A stretch of DNA of 64,000 nt from an uncultured Myxococcales bacterium (lineage in GTDB: Bacteria > Myxococcota_A > UBA9042 > CAIXZC01), in the NCBI GenBank assembly GCA_903895725.1, contig CAITUV010000017.1, forward strand, positions 62,001 through 126,000. Reading direction: 5' to 3'. Positions within the stretch are counted from its first letter, which is position 1. Each line of letters opens with the position of its first letter. Below the pieces are notes generated by a model. That model did no database searches. It was not told where the DNA came from and saw only the letters and a list, made by a program, of their open reading frames with translations. The position numbers and the translations under genes are program-made. Of the stretch, positions 43,773-52,248 are shown in pieces.

Positions 43773-45896
43773 TCAGTCGGATGCGAACTTGGCCTCGATG
43801 GACTTCACCATCGGGGTGCAGGTCTTGCTCTGCGAGAAGAGCGTCACTTCGACCTCCAGGAGCGGCCCGTCCATGTCGGGTACCTGCGTCAGGTCGAGCG
43901 GGAACATCTCGGGCGGGTACGGACCGTAGTAGCCCTGCCACGGCTTGGTCTTGAGCTCCTCCTTGTCGTAGGCGGACCGGACCCGGACCTTGACGAAGCA
44001 GCTTGCGGGGTCCTGGTAGTCCACGTCGACGAAGACGGCGGTCCACTTGACACGGAAGCCTTCCCAGCCGCCGAACACGTGGCTGTAGTGGCCCTGGGGA
44101 GCGGTGAAGTTGTGCAGGGCGTAGCCGGTCATGTCGGAGTAGGTGTACGGGCCGTTTCCGACCTTGACCTCGCAGAGCGTCTGCTGGGTCTTCGGGTCCA
44201 TCTTGATGGCGCTGCCCGAAGACTGGTTTGCGGACCAGACGTAGCCGTCGAAGTCCACGGTCATGCCGATGGGGAAGCGGCCGCCGCCAAGGTAGACGTA
44301 GCCGAGGGTCGTTGCGGTATCGGAATCGACGATGGCCACGTGGTCCGAGGTATCGTTGGCGACGTAGACGTTGCCGTCCTGGCTTCCGGCCACACCTCGG
44401 GGGCGGTCCTTGGTCTGGGCTGCTGCCCAGGTCTTGGTCTCCGGGTCGAACCGGTAGGCCACGTTCCAGCAGCAGCAGTTGCCGATCCAGACCCGCCCCT
44501 TGTGGTCGAGGCCGATTCCGTAGGGCTCGAAGCAGCCGATGTTGGACGAGTAGGAGCCGACCTGGCCGAGCTCGGGGTCGACCTCGATGAGCTTGTTGCC
44601 GCCGCGGCCGGAGACCCAGATGGTCCCCTTCTGGTCGATGACGAGCCCGTAGGGGTTGGCGGAGATGTTGTGCTGCTTGATCACCGAGCCGGTATCGGGG
44701 TGGAGACGGCGCAGGACCGAGGCGTACCATTCTCCGACCCAGGCGTGGTTGTCCTTGTCGACGCCGAGGCCCCGCTGACAGGAGCCGCCGGGGAACGCGG
44801 TGAACAGGACGCACTCGTCGGCCCCCTTGGGCAGGATCTCGCCGCCGGTGACCTGGCCGTCGCCGTTGAGGTCCTTGGCCGTGTCGACGACCCCGTTGTT
44901 GTTCTTGTCGGGGCAGAGGGCCTCGTCGATGGCGATCTTGGCGACGCCGCCGTCGTTGCGGCAACCGACCCAGACGTTGCCGACGAGGTCCACGGAAGTG
45001 CGGGATGGGTTGGAGCAGACGGCGTAGCGGCCGGTCTCCTTGCACGTTTCCGTGTCGAGCCTGGAGACGGTGTTTTCGGAGGAGTTGGCCACCCACATGA
45101 AGGAGAGGTCGATCTGCTTGGAATCGAGAACGAGGTAGCCGTCGAGGTTCTTTCCGACCTTCTCTGAGTTCTCGGGCGTCGGCTCGAACTCCTCGGCGCC
45201 GCCCGGCCCGACCTTCAGGGTATCGCAGAACGGGTCGCAGTTGCCACAGGGAGACAGGACCCCCTCGTCGGTGCTGCCGTCGCAGTCATCGTCCTTCTCG
45301 TTGCATTCTTCCGGGGCGGGGATGATCTGTCCCATGCAGGAGCTCCAGTGCCCCTGCTGGCAGTAACGCTGGCCGAGCTGGCATTCGCCCAGGCCGATGG
45401 TTCCGGGGTCGCCTTCAAAGCAGATTTCCGAAGCGCCTTCCTGGGAGCAGGGACATCCCTCGACCGTCTGCTGTCCGCACGGAGGGCAATAGACCGTGAA
45501 CTTGGGGTTGGCATCATCGCAATCGGCCCCGAGGAAGCAGTTGGGACCATAGCCGTCGCCGTCCTTGTCGACGCATTCGCCCGGCTGGCTTTCGTCGGGT
45601 TCGACGGTGGAATCGGGCAGCGTGCCGTCCGGGGGCTCGATCGTCCCGTCCGGTTCCACGGTGCCGTCGGTTCCGCCCATTCCGTCGGGGACTGTCGTCG
45701 AGTCCTCTTCGCCGCGGACCTCGCCGGGGTCGGTGCGGGCGTCCTGGCCCGATTCCCGACCCTTCGAGTCCTTCTTCACGATGGATACGTCGTCACCGCC
45801 CGGGCTCTGGCCTCCATCCGGCTTGCCTTCCGAGCAGGCGACCAGGACAAATCCCATCAGCACAACCACGCACCGGACGATGAATTGTCGTGCCAT
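43773..45896 (-). CDS. Beta-propeller lipoprotein with MopE-type motif
   Basis: 707 residues from the ATG at 45896 after GAGGGGG; the open frame to 48005 is a shadow of the opposite gene. Signal ends in VLVAC (Cys21), then a long acidic Pro/Thr/Asp linker. Residues about 100-220 are Cys-rich with calcium-type repeats (DKDGDGYG), CPPCGQQTVEGCPC, and ECNEKDDDCDGSTDEG, the MopE-type metal-binding motif of Myxococcota surface proteins. Residues about 260-560 are NHL/Vgb-like beta-propeller blades (MWVANSSENTVSRLD, NVWVGCRN, YGLVIDQKGTIWVSG, YVWSANQSSG). The C-terminal 130 residues form another beta domain. Probably a surface receptor or scaffold, upstream of the kinase. Confidence 0.87.
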   Translation of the reverse strand: MARQFIVRCVVVLMGFVLVACSEGKPDGGQSPGGDDVSIVKKDSKGRESGQDARTDPGEVRGEEDSTTVPDGMGGTDGTVEPDGTIEPPDGTLPDSTVEPDESQPGECVDKDGDGYGPNCFLGADCDDANPKFTVYCPPCGQQTVEGCPCSQEGASEICFEGDPGTIGLGECQLGQRYCQQGHWSSCMGQIIPAPEECNEKDDDCDGSTDEGVLSPCGNCDPFCDTLKVGPGGAEEFEPTPENSEKVGKNLDGYLVLDSKQIDLSFMWVANSSENTVSRLDTETCKETGRYAVCSNPSRTSVDLVGNVWVGCRNDGGVAKIAIDEALCPDKNNNGVVDTAKDLNGDGQVTGGEILPKGADECVLFTAFPGGSCQRGLGVDKDNHAWVGEWYASVLRRLHPDTGSVIKQHNISANPYGLVIDQKGTIWVSGRGGNKLIEVDPELGQVGSYSSNIGCFEPYGIGLDHKGRVWIGNCCCWNVAYRFDPETKTWAAAQTKDRPRGVAGSQDGNVYVANDTSDHVAIVDSDTATTLGYVYLGGGRFPIGMTVDFDGYVWSANQSSGSAIKMDPKTQQTLCEVKVGNGPYTYSDMTGYALHNFTAPQGHYSHVFGGWEGFRVKWTAVFVDVDYQDPASCFVKVRVRSAYDKEELKTKPWQGYYGPYPPEMFPLDLTQVPDMDGPLLEVEVTLFSQSKTCTPMVKSIEAKFASD

Positions 45897-45980
45897 GGCT
45901 ACCCCCTCTTGCAGCGAGCATGCGCAAGGAGCGCTCCAAGCCGGCCATTTGTCGGCGGGCATCCTACGCCACCCGCTGCC

Positions 45981-46009
45981 ATTATCAGCCAGCGCGCGTG
46001 CGAAGTCAA
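45981..46009 (-). promoter_or_regulatory. Candidate promoter of the propeller-lipoprotein/kinase operon
   Basis: TTGACT (46009-46004), 17-base spacer, GATAAT (45986-45981, 5 of 6) on the minus strand. The -35 boxes of this and the plus-strand promoter are only 20 bases apart. Confidence 0.65.
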
Positions 46010-46029
46010 ACCCCAGGCGCGCTAACGAT

Positions 46030-46058
46030 TTGACTTTGACGGCCGATTCCGGTACAAG
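46030..46058 (+). promoter_or_regulatory. Candidate promoter of the Cys-rich MYXO-CTERM gene
   Basis: TTGACT at 46030-46035, 17-base spacer, TACAAG at 46053-46058 (4 of 6). Back-to-back with the minus-strand promoter. Confidence 0.5.
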
Positions 46059-46100
46059 GCCCGCAACTTTGGTTTTCCACGTTGACCAGGAGGAACGGGA

Positions 46101-47993
46101 ATGAAGATGAAGGTCCTTTCGGCAGTGTTGATGATGGCAGGGCTGTTGCTGGCGATGCCGGCTGCGGCGAATTATCCGGAAGATTGCCTTGGCTCTCAGC
46201 AGGCCAGCGGCGGCGAATGCGGCGACATCACGTACGAAGGATGCTGCGATTCTCTCGGCCGGGCCGTCTGGTGCGACCAGGGGCAGGTCTTCTGTATCGA
46301 TTGTGCGGGAGTCAACCCGTCGTGCGGTTGGCAGGGCGAATTCTATGATTGCGGCACGGACGGCCAGGCCGACCCGAACGGGAAGTTCCCCATGGAGTGC
46401 GACAAGTGTGATCCTGCCTGCCCGGCTGGCCAGATCTGCAAGAACGGCAAGTGCGAAGTGTGCGTGCCGAACTGCGCCGGCAAGAACTGCGGCGGCGACG
46501 GCTGCGGCGGGACGTGTGGCGAGTGCGCCGGCCAGTGCGTCGGCGGCGTCTGCCAGCAGGGCCCGGGCTGCGAAGCGGGCGAGACTGCCGGCTGTGGCGG
46601 TTGCGGGTGCGAGGCCTGTGTGTGTGCGTTGGACGACTTCTGCTGCGCCACCGCGTGGGACGACGTCTGCGTGGGCGAGTGCATCAACGATTGCGGCGGC
46701 TGCTTCAAGCCGGCCAACTGCGGCGACGGCACCTGCAAGGCCGAAGAGCTGGAAGACTGCTCCAACTGTGCGGCCGACTGCGGCTGCCCCGAGGGAAGCG
46801 CCTGCAACGCGGGCAAGTGCTGCACCCCGTTCTGCGGCGGCAAGGAGTGCGGAGACGACGGCTGCGGCGGGACGTGTGGCGAGTGCGCCACCGGCATGTG
46901 TGATGGCACCGTCTGCCAGAAGGGCGCCGGCTGCGAGGCAACTGCGGGCGTGAAGGGCTGCGCCGGCTGCGCCTGCGAAGCGTGCGTTTGCGCTGCGGAC
47001 GACTACTGCTGCGCCACCGAGTGGGACGATGTGTGCGTGGGCGAGTGCATCAACGACTGCGGGGCCTGCGTGGCGCCGACGGCCGGCAACAAGCTGTGCG
47101 AGAAGGGCGAGACCTGCACCGCCAACCCGGAAGACTGCCCCTGCGGCCCCGGGACCAAGTGCGAGAACGACGTGTGCGTCGAGAGCGTCGGCCCGTGCGA
47201 GCCCAGCTGTGAAGGCAAGGTCTGCGGCAGCGACGGCTGCAACGGCAGCTGCGGTACCTGCGATGCCGGCCTGGTCTGCAAGGAAGGGCAGTGCGTCGTC
47301 TGCGCCCCGGATTGCACCGGCAAGGATTGCGGCGACGACGGCTGCGGCGGAAGCTGCGGCGAGTGCGTGGATCCCGAAGTCTGCCAGAAGAACGTCTGCA
47401 CCTGCCTGCCCAAGTGCGATGGCAAGGATTGCGGCGACGATGGCTGCGGCGGCGAGTGCGGCACCTGCGACGCCGGCTTTGCCTGCACCGAAGGCAAGTG
47501 CGAGTGCGTGCCCGCTTGTGAGAACAAGGAGTGCGGCGGCGACGGCTGTGGCGGTTCCTGCGGCGAGTGCACCGAGGGCAAGGTCTGCAACACCGACGGC
47601 GCTTGTGAGTGCCAGCCCAACTGCACGGGCAAGACCTGCGGCGACGACGGCTGTGGCGGAACCTGCGGCGAGTGCCAGGCCCCCCAGACCTGCGTCGAGG
47701 GCGCCTGCGCCTGCGTTCCCGCCTGCGACGGCAAGACCTGCGGCGATGACGGCTGCGGCGGCCAGTGCGGCACCTGCGCCGAAGGCACCGAGTGCCAGGA
47801 AGGCGCCTGCGTCGCGGCCCCGGCAGCGGACGTGACCGAGCAGGACGTGACCGAGCAGGACGTGACCACCGAGGAGCCCACCAAGAAGGACTCCGGGGGC
47901 TGCACCACGACCGGCACCGGCAATGCCGCTGCCGCTCTGCTGATGCTTCTCGCCCTGGCCGCCATGGCGGTTGCCCGCCGCGTCCGGGCGTAG
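46101..47993 (+). CDS. Cys-rich repeat protein with MYXO-CTERM tail
   Basis: 630 residues; the ATG follows AGGAGGAACGGGA. Signal peptide ending AMPAAA. I count eight copies of the module with the CGxDGCGGxCGxC core and two copies of a longer module (GCxACVCxxDDFCC...WDDVCVGEC) closely related to those of the 1515-residue lipoprotein at 15447. The C-terminus has an acidic Thr/Glu spacer, SGGC, a hydrophobic helix and a basic end (ARRVRA), the MYXO-CTERM form, so anchoring is C-terminal, whereas the larger protein is anchored by an N-terminal lipid. Function unknown; disulfide-rich surface protein by inference. Confidence 0.9.
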   Translation: MKMKVLSAVLMMAGLLLAMPAAANYPEDCLGSQQASGGECGDITYEGCCDSLGRAVWCDQGQVFCIDCAGVNPSCGWQGEFYDCGTDGQADPNGKFPMECDKCDPACPAGQICKNGKCEVCVPNCAGKNCGGDGCGGTCGECAGQCVGGVCQQGPGCEAGETAGCGGCGCEACVCALDDFCCATAWDDVCVGECINDCGGCFKPANCGDGTCKAEELEDCSNCAADCGCPEGSACNAGKCCTPFCGGKECGDDGCGGTCGECATGMCDGTVCQKGAGCEATAGVKGCAGCACEACVCAADDYCCATEWDDVCVGECINDCGACVAPTAGNKLCEKGETCTANPEDCPCGPGTKCENDVCVESVGPCEPSCEGKVCGSDGCNGSCGTCDAGLVCKEGQCVVCAPDCTGKDCGDDGCGGSCGECVDPEVCQKNVCTCLPKCDGKDCGDDGCGGECGTCDAGFACTEGKCECVPACENKECGGDGCGGSCGECTEGKVCNTDGACECQPNCTGKTCGDDGCGGTCGECQAPQTCVEGACACVPACDGKTCGDDGCGGQCGTCAEGTECQEGACVAAPAADVTEQDVTEQDVTTEEPTKKDSGGCTTTGTGNAAAALLMLLALAAMAVARRVRA

Positions 47994-48104
47994 TCCTCTC
48001 TCCACTCCGCTGCGCTCAACCCGACCTCTGATCCGCTGAGGCCCGTCCGGTCCTCCGGCGAGCGGGTACGTCTCCTGTCGTGCCGGGGCCGGTGAGACTA
48101 CTCA

Positions 48105-48150
48105 GGAATGTCGGGTCCGTCGCTCAACGGGAATGTCGGGTCCATCGCTC
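48105..48150. repeat. Two near-identical 21-bp direct repeats
   Basis: GGAATGTCGGGTCCxTCGCTC at 48105-48125 and 48130-48150 with one mismatch and four bases between. They lie between the convergent ends of the Cys-rich gene and the glycosyltransferase gene; the second copy reaches the glycosyltransferase stop. Confidence 0.85.
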
Positions 48151-49286
48151 TACATCGTGCCGTAGAAGTCCAGGTGGGCAGCGGCCATTCTCGGCCAGGA
48201 GGTTGCCTCTGCATACCGGGCGACCCGCTCGTGGACCTCGGTGCGCAGCCGCGGCTCGTTCAGCAGTGCCAGGATTTTGGTTGCCCATACGGAAGGCCGA
48301 TGGGTCGGGACCATGAGGAAGGGGGATACCGACTTCCCGATCTCCTCGAACTTGAGGGTATCCGAGCAGAGCAGGGGCTTGCGGGCCGCCAGCGCATCGT
48401 GGGCCACGCCGCTGGCCGAGCCGTACCCCTGGTTGTGGGGGAGCAGGACGAGGTCCGCGGCCGCATAGTAACGCCCCACCTGGTTGCCCGGGATGAAGCG
48501 CCGCTCGAGGTGCACCCGCCCCTTGAGCCCGAGCCCGGTCACGAGCTGGCGCAGGCCCGCGAAGTAGGCCCGGTTGTACCAGGTACCGCCGGCCACCTCG
48601 CCGGCCACGACGAGGTGCACGTCGCCACGCTCCTGGAGCACGCGGCGCAGTGCCAGCAGGAGGGTGTGGACGTTCTTCTGGACGTGGACGAAGCCGAAGA
48701 AGAGGAGCAGCGGAGAGGCCGGCGGAATGCCGAGCTCCCTGCGCAGCGCCAGCCCGTCGTCGGTCGGGGCCTCGGGGGTTCCGTGGGGCAGCTCCACGAT
48801 CCGCTCCGGGGCAATCCCCTGCCGCTCCAGCTCTCGTCGCATGGAGGGCTGGTGCACGAGGATCCGGTCCGCCCGCATCCCCAGCATCCGGTGGAACCCC
48901 GGTGCGTGCGGCTTGCGCTCCAGGAGGCCCGTTGCAAACGAGTAGACCGTGTGGAGCGTCACCACCGAGGCAATCCGGTGGCGGCGAAGTCCAACGAGCA
49001 GGTGGTACAGCCGCTCCCCCATGCCGAAGATGTCGGGGGCGTGCTGGATGTGGACCAGGTCCACCCCCTGGGCAACGGCGGCCTCGACGATGGGAGCCGA
49101 GAAGTCCTCGGCCCGGGAGAACACCGGGATGCACCCGACCGGGCCTCCCTGGGGCTCGCCCCCTCTCTCGGACAGGATGAGGATCTCGTGCCCCCCGATG
49201 GCCGCCATGGCATCGGTCAGGGTCCGGGTGTAGTTGGCGATACCGCAGTGCTGCGGCGGGTAGGTCGATGCAAACGCAATCTTCAC
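48150..49286 (-). CDS. Glycosyltransferase of the GT4/GT1 type (GT-B fold)
   Basis: 378 residues from the GTG at 49286, after GAGGGGG. N-terminal Rossmann part with FASTYPPQHCGIANYT, the usual GT-B donor-acceptor start, HIQHAPDIFGMG, and LHTVYS. C-terminal domain with LLFFGFVHVQKNVHTLL, AGEVAGG and the nucleotide-sugar site NQGYGSASGVAHDALA, which replaces the common EPFGxxxxE motif. It probably adds a sugar to a lipid or surface glycan, cytoplasmic side. Divergent from the CDP-alcohol phosphotransferase gene and likely part of the same pathway. Confidence 0.88.
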   Translation of the reverse strand: MKIAFASTYPPQHCGIANYTRTLTDAMAAIGGHEILILSERGGEPQGGPVGCIPVFSRAEDFSAPIVEAAVAQGVDLVHIQHAPDIFGMGERLYHLLVGLRRHRIASVVTLHTVYSFATGLLERKPHAPGFHRMLGMRADRILVHQPSMRRELERQGIAPERIVELPHGTPEAPTDDGLALRRELGIPPASPLLLFFGFVHVQKNVHTLLLALRRVLQERGDVHLVVAGEVAGGTWYNRAYFAGLRQLVTGLGLKGRVHLERRFIPGNQVGRYYAAADLVLLPHNQGYGSASGVAHDALAARKPLLCSDTLKFEEIGKSVSPFLMVPTHRPSVWATKILALLNEPRLRTEVHERVARYAEATSWPRMAAAHLDFYGTM

Positions 49287-49306
49287 GGGGCACCCCCTCT
49301 CCTCGC

Positions 49307-49335
49307 GGTATGCGGCAGGAAGAGCCGCATGTCAA
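49307..49335 (-). promoter_or_regulatory. Candidate promoter of the glycosyltransferase gene
   Basis: Perfect TTGACA (49335-49330), 17-base spacer, CATACC (49312-49307, weak) on the minus strand. Confidence 0.45.
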
Positions 49336-49342
49336 GACCGCC

Positions 49343-49373
49343 TTGTGGCGTTTTCGGCCAGATGCGGTAGAAT
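49343..49373 (+). promoter_or_regulatory. Weak candidate promoter of the phosphotransferase operon
   Basis: TTGTGG at 49343-49348, 19-base spacer, TAGAAT at 49368-49373 (5 of 6). The -35 box and the spacing are poor. Confidence 0.3.
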
Positions 49374-49404
49374 GCCGGCGGCCGTCCATGGAAGGGAGGG
49401 TGTG

Positions 49405-50595
49405 ATGACAGGTGAAGCGGGGAGCACGGGCCGGGCGCTCGTGCTGGTCGACGAGTCCACCTCGGGGCTGCGGGCGGGAGGGATCTCGCTGCAGGAGCGG
49501 TGGGTCAAAGGGCTTTCCGGTCAGGGGGTCGGTGTGGAGCTCGTCGGAGCCGGCCAGTTGGGATCGGCTCTGGAAGCCGCCCGGGGGGGGCCCGTGCTGC
49601 TGGTCTGGGGCGACAACGTGCTCGAGACGCTGGCCATGGAGCCGCTGGCGGAAGGGCTTGCCGGACTGGGAGCCGACGAGGTGCTGTCGCTTTCCGCACC
49701 GGGGCTACCTCCGGCACCGGCCGTGTGCCTGGGGGCCGGGGTCGTCGGCCGGATGCTCGATGGCCGAATCGAGCCGGGCCCGGATGCGGCGCACCTGCTT
49801 ACTCAGCTGTCGGTGCATCCTGGTGTCACGGTCCGGAGCCACGCACTGGCCGAGGCCTGGTGGGGGCGGGTTGCCACGCCGCAGGACGGCGATGCGGCAA
49901 CGTGGGCCCTGCTCAAGCGCCTCCAGTGGCGGCCGGGCGGGGTGGTCGCCAAGTACCTCAACCGGCCGCTCTCGATCCGCATGTCGCGGTACCTCGTGAA
50001 CACCCCCGTGACCCCCAACCAGACCACCTGGTTCGCCTTCTTCGTCGGGCTCGCAGGGATCTTTCTGATCTTCAAGGGTGGGTACTGGCTGACGCTGCTC
50101 GGGGCTTTCCTGCTCCAGGCCAACTCGATCATCGACGGAATCGACGGCGAGCTGGCCAGGCTGCGGCACGAGACGTCCGATTTCGGTGCCTACCTCGATT
50201 CCGTGTGCGACGAGATCCTCAATTCGCTCCTCTTCGTCGGCATGGGGTACAACCTGATGTCGAGCGGCCACCACCCTGCGTGGTTCTATGCCGGCATCTT
50301 CGCCGGCATCATGGCGTTCTCCTATGCGCTGGTGCACTGGCACTGCAAGTGGAAGCACGGGCTCGGGTTCTACTGGTGGTTCGAGGCCTATAAGCCTAGG
50401 AAGGAGGTGCAGCGGTCGACATCGCTGTTGAGCTACTTCAAGAAGCTGTTCTGGAAGGAATCGTACCTGCTCATCTTCCTCTTGCTGGCTGCGGCCAACT
50501 TCTTCCAGCCTCTGTTGGCGATTTCGGCCGTGGCGGCCTGCGCCATCGTCGTGCTGTTCGTGATTCACATTCCGATCAAGAGGGCCCGATGGTGA
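49405..50595 (+). CDS. CDP-alcohol phosphotransferase with an N-terminal domain
   Basis: 396 residues from the ATG at 49405 after GGGAGGG. The C-terminal half is a polytopic membrane domain with the full CDP-alcohol phosphatidyltransferase signature: Asp247-Gly-x-x-Ala-Arg, Gly261, Asp265, Asp269. The N-terminal 170 residues look like a small alpha/beta domain, perhaps a degenerate nucleotidyltransferase: ISLQERWVKGL and VWGDNVLET occupy positions where such enzymes have sugar- and metal-site segments, but the usual N-terminal nucleotide motif is missing. The arrangement recalls bifunctional inositol-phosphate cytidylyltransferase/phosphotransferase enzymes. It should make a phosphodiester-linked head group; substrate unknown. 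Its last bases overlap the next gene (ATGGTGA). Confidence 0.85.
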   Translation: MTGEAGSTGRALVLVDESTSGLRAGGISLQERWVKGLSGQGVGVELVGAGQLGSALEAARGGPVLLVWGDNVLETLAMEPLAEGLAGLGADEVLSLSAPGLPPAPAVCLGAGVVGRMLDGRIEPGPDAAHLLTQLSVHPGVTVRSHALAEAWWGRVATPQDGDAATWALLKRLQWRPGGVVAKYLNRPLSIRMSRYLVNTPVTPNQTTWFAFFVGLAGIFLIFKGGYWLTLLGAFLLQANSIIDGIDGELARLRHETSDFGAYLDSVCDEILNSLLFVGMGYNLMSSGHHPAWFYAGIFAGIMAFSYALVHWHCKWKHGLGFYWWFEAYKPRKEVQRSTSLLSYFKKLFWKESYLLIFLLLAAANFFQPLLAISAVAACAIVVLFVIHIPIKRARW

Positions 50596-51095
50596 GGGGT
50601 GTTGCGGAGCCCGCGACCGGCAGAAGGATGACGGCGGGGGGGCTGGGGCCGCTGCGCTTGCCCCTCATTCTGGCTCTTCTCGGCCTGCTGGCTTCTCCGG
50701 GCCTGAGTGCCTGCGGGGGGGAGGGGAGTGACGGTGGGGCCCAGAGCACGCCGACCCCCGCCGGCTGCAACCCGGGGAAGATCCAGGGGTGCATCTGTGA
50801 CCAGACCGGCGAGGCGGGCATCCGAATCTGCGGGGAGTCGAAGTTCTGGAGCGCGTGCGACTGCTCCGGCAAGCTCGGGAGCTGCGACGGAGACGTCTGC
50901 CAGGCCTCGGATGCGGCGGCAGTCGGCCCGGGAGGGCAGCTTCCGTCCAGTCGCAGCGAGATGGCAGGCGGTGCGGTGCTCGAGTCGCCGCACTATCGCC
51001 TGAGGCTGTTCGTGGCACCGGCGCGCCCCGTGCAGCAGGCAGCCAGCAAGAACTACACGTTGATACTCGGTCCAGGAGGGACGGCGACATGGTGA
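50589..51095 (+). CDS. Small Cys-containing lipoprotein
   Basis: 168 residues. The ATG at 50589 overlaps the previous stop by seven bases and has AAGAGGG ahead; the ATG at 50628 is an alternative but its ribosome site is too close. Lipoprotein signal ending GLSAC (Cys42 from the first start, Cys29 from the second). The mature part begins with CNPGKIQGCICD and CGESKFWSACDCSG, eight Cys in about 45 residues, followed by an Ala/Gly/Pro-rich tail. Function unknown. Its stop overlaps the next start by seven bases. Confidence 0.7.
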   Translation: MVRGVAEPATGRRMTAGGLGPLRLPLILALLGLLASPGLSACGGEGSDGGAQSTPTPAGCNPGKIQGCICDQTGEAGIRICGESKFWSACDCSGKLGSCDGDVCQASDAAAVGPGGQLPSSRSEMAGGAVLESPHYRLRLFVAPARPVQQAASKNYTLILGPGGTATW

Positions 51096-52153
51096 GGCGC
51101 ACGCTCGTGATCGTATCGCTGCTGGCGGCGATGATCCCGGCCAGGGCCGGGGCGGAGTCCCCGGCATTCCTGCCGCTCCAGGGGGTCCTGATGGACGAGG
51201 AGGGGGAGCCGCTGGAAGGGAACGTGAAGATGACGTTCTCCCTGTATGACGCACCGGTCAAGGGGAAGACGCTCTGGTCCGAGACGCAGACGCTCCTGAT
51301 GGACCGGGGGTTGTTCGTGGCCTACCTGGGCACGGTCTCGCCGCTCTCCCTCTCGCTCTTCCTGGAGCATGGGAACGTGTGGCTGGCGGTGCGGGTGGAG
51401 GACGACCCGGAGATGTCCCGAGTCTTCCTGGGAACGGTGCCCTTCTCCGCTTATGCCCAGTACTGCGGGCAGGCCCCGGAGCACTCCCACACCGCGGATC
51501 AGCTCCAGGGCGTGGTGAAGGGGGGCCAGAGCTGCACCGTCGGCCAGGTCGTCACCGGGTTCACACAGGAAGGGGTACCGCTGTGCACTCCGTCCGGGGT
51601 TTACACGGGGGCCAACTTCGCGCTCAGTGCCCAGTCGTGCCCGCCCAACCACGTGGTGGCGGGAATCAGCCCGGACGGCCACGTGCAGTGTGCGCTCGCC
51701 GGCAGCTACGACGGCGACGACTTTGTGCTCAGCGGCCAGGAGTGCTCCTCCGGGAAGGTGGTGACGGGGGTGAGCGGCACGGGAGGGCTGGTGTGCGAGG
51801 CCGCAGGCGGGGGGCTCGAAGGGGACGGGACGGCCAAGAAGCTGGCTCGGTTCTATAACGCCACCACGCTGGAGGACTCCATCGTGTACGATTCCGGGAG
51901 CAAGGTGGGAATCGCGACGACCAGCCCCAGCCGGACGCTGGAAGTGAAGGGGGACCTCGGGGTCAGCGGCGATTTCTACTGGGGGGGGAACAAGTTCTCG
52001 TCGAGCTCCTGCCTGGTGGTCGGCGGCAGCTCCTGCTCGAGCGCCTGCTCGGCGCACGGGATGTCCTGCTACAAGGCCTTCCGCATCGACGGGCCGTCTA
52101 CCGGCGACTCGTGCAGCCAGTCGGGGTTCAAGTTCTGCTGCTGCACCAATTGA
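51089..52153 (+). CDS. Exported fibre-like repeat protein
   Basis: 354 residues from the ATG at 51089 after GGAGGG; the frame from 50855 is a shadow. Signal peptide ending ARAGA. A beta-rich N-terminal domain (FLPLQGVLMDEEGEPLEG, VWLAVRVEDD) is followed by three Cys-containing repeats of about 35 residues of the form SC-x-x-G-x-VV-x-G-x4-G-x3-C. Then comes a segment reading KVGIATTSPSRTLEVKG, as in phage-tail-fibre-like and trimeric surface proteins. The end is Cys-rich (SSCLVVGGSSCSSACSAHG, GFKFCCCTN). Such proteins are common in Myxococcota; role unknown. Confidence 0.78.
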   Translation: MVRRTLVIVSLLAAMIPARAGAESPAFLPLQGVLMDEEGEPLEGNVKMTFSLYDAPVKGKTLWSETQTLLMDRGLFVAYLGTVSPLSLSLFLEHGNVWLAVRVEDDPEMSRVFLGTVPFSAYAQYCGQAPEHSHTADQLQGVVKGGQSCTVGQVVTGFTQEGVPLCTPSGVYTGANFALSAQSCPPNHVVAGISPDGHVQCALAGSYDGDDFVLSGQECSSGKVVTGVSGTGGLVCEAAGGGLEGDGTAKKLARFYNATTLEDSIVYDSGSKVGIATTSPSRTLEVKGDLGVSGDFYWGGNKFSSSSCLVVGGSSCSSACSAHGMSCYKAFRIDGPSTGDSCSQSGFKFCCCTN

Positions 52154-52174
52154 CGGCCCGGCCGGGGAGTTTTT
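52154..52174 (+). terminator. GC palindrome followed by T-run
   Basis: CGGCCCGGCCGGGG directly followed by AGTTTTT after the fibre gene. The palindrome has almost no loop, so it would form a poor hairpin; a weak or false terminator is possible. Confidence 0.3.
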
Positions 52175-52248
52175 CGTTGGCCAACCGAGCGGTCCGTTGC
52201 TAAAGTGTTGGAACCGTGCCGGCCCCATGCCGGCCCGCTGGAGGCAGG

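Noticed and set aside
42720..45167. 815-codon open frame on the plus strand
   Set aside because: Antisense to the kinase and beta-propeller lipoprotein genes.
45897..48005. 703-codon upstream extension of the propeller lipoprotein gene
   Set aside because: It is the antisense shadow of the Cys-rich MYXO-CTERM gene; the lipoprotein signal begins at 45896.
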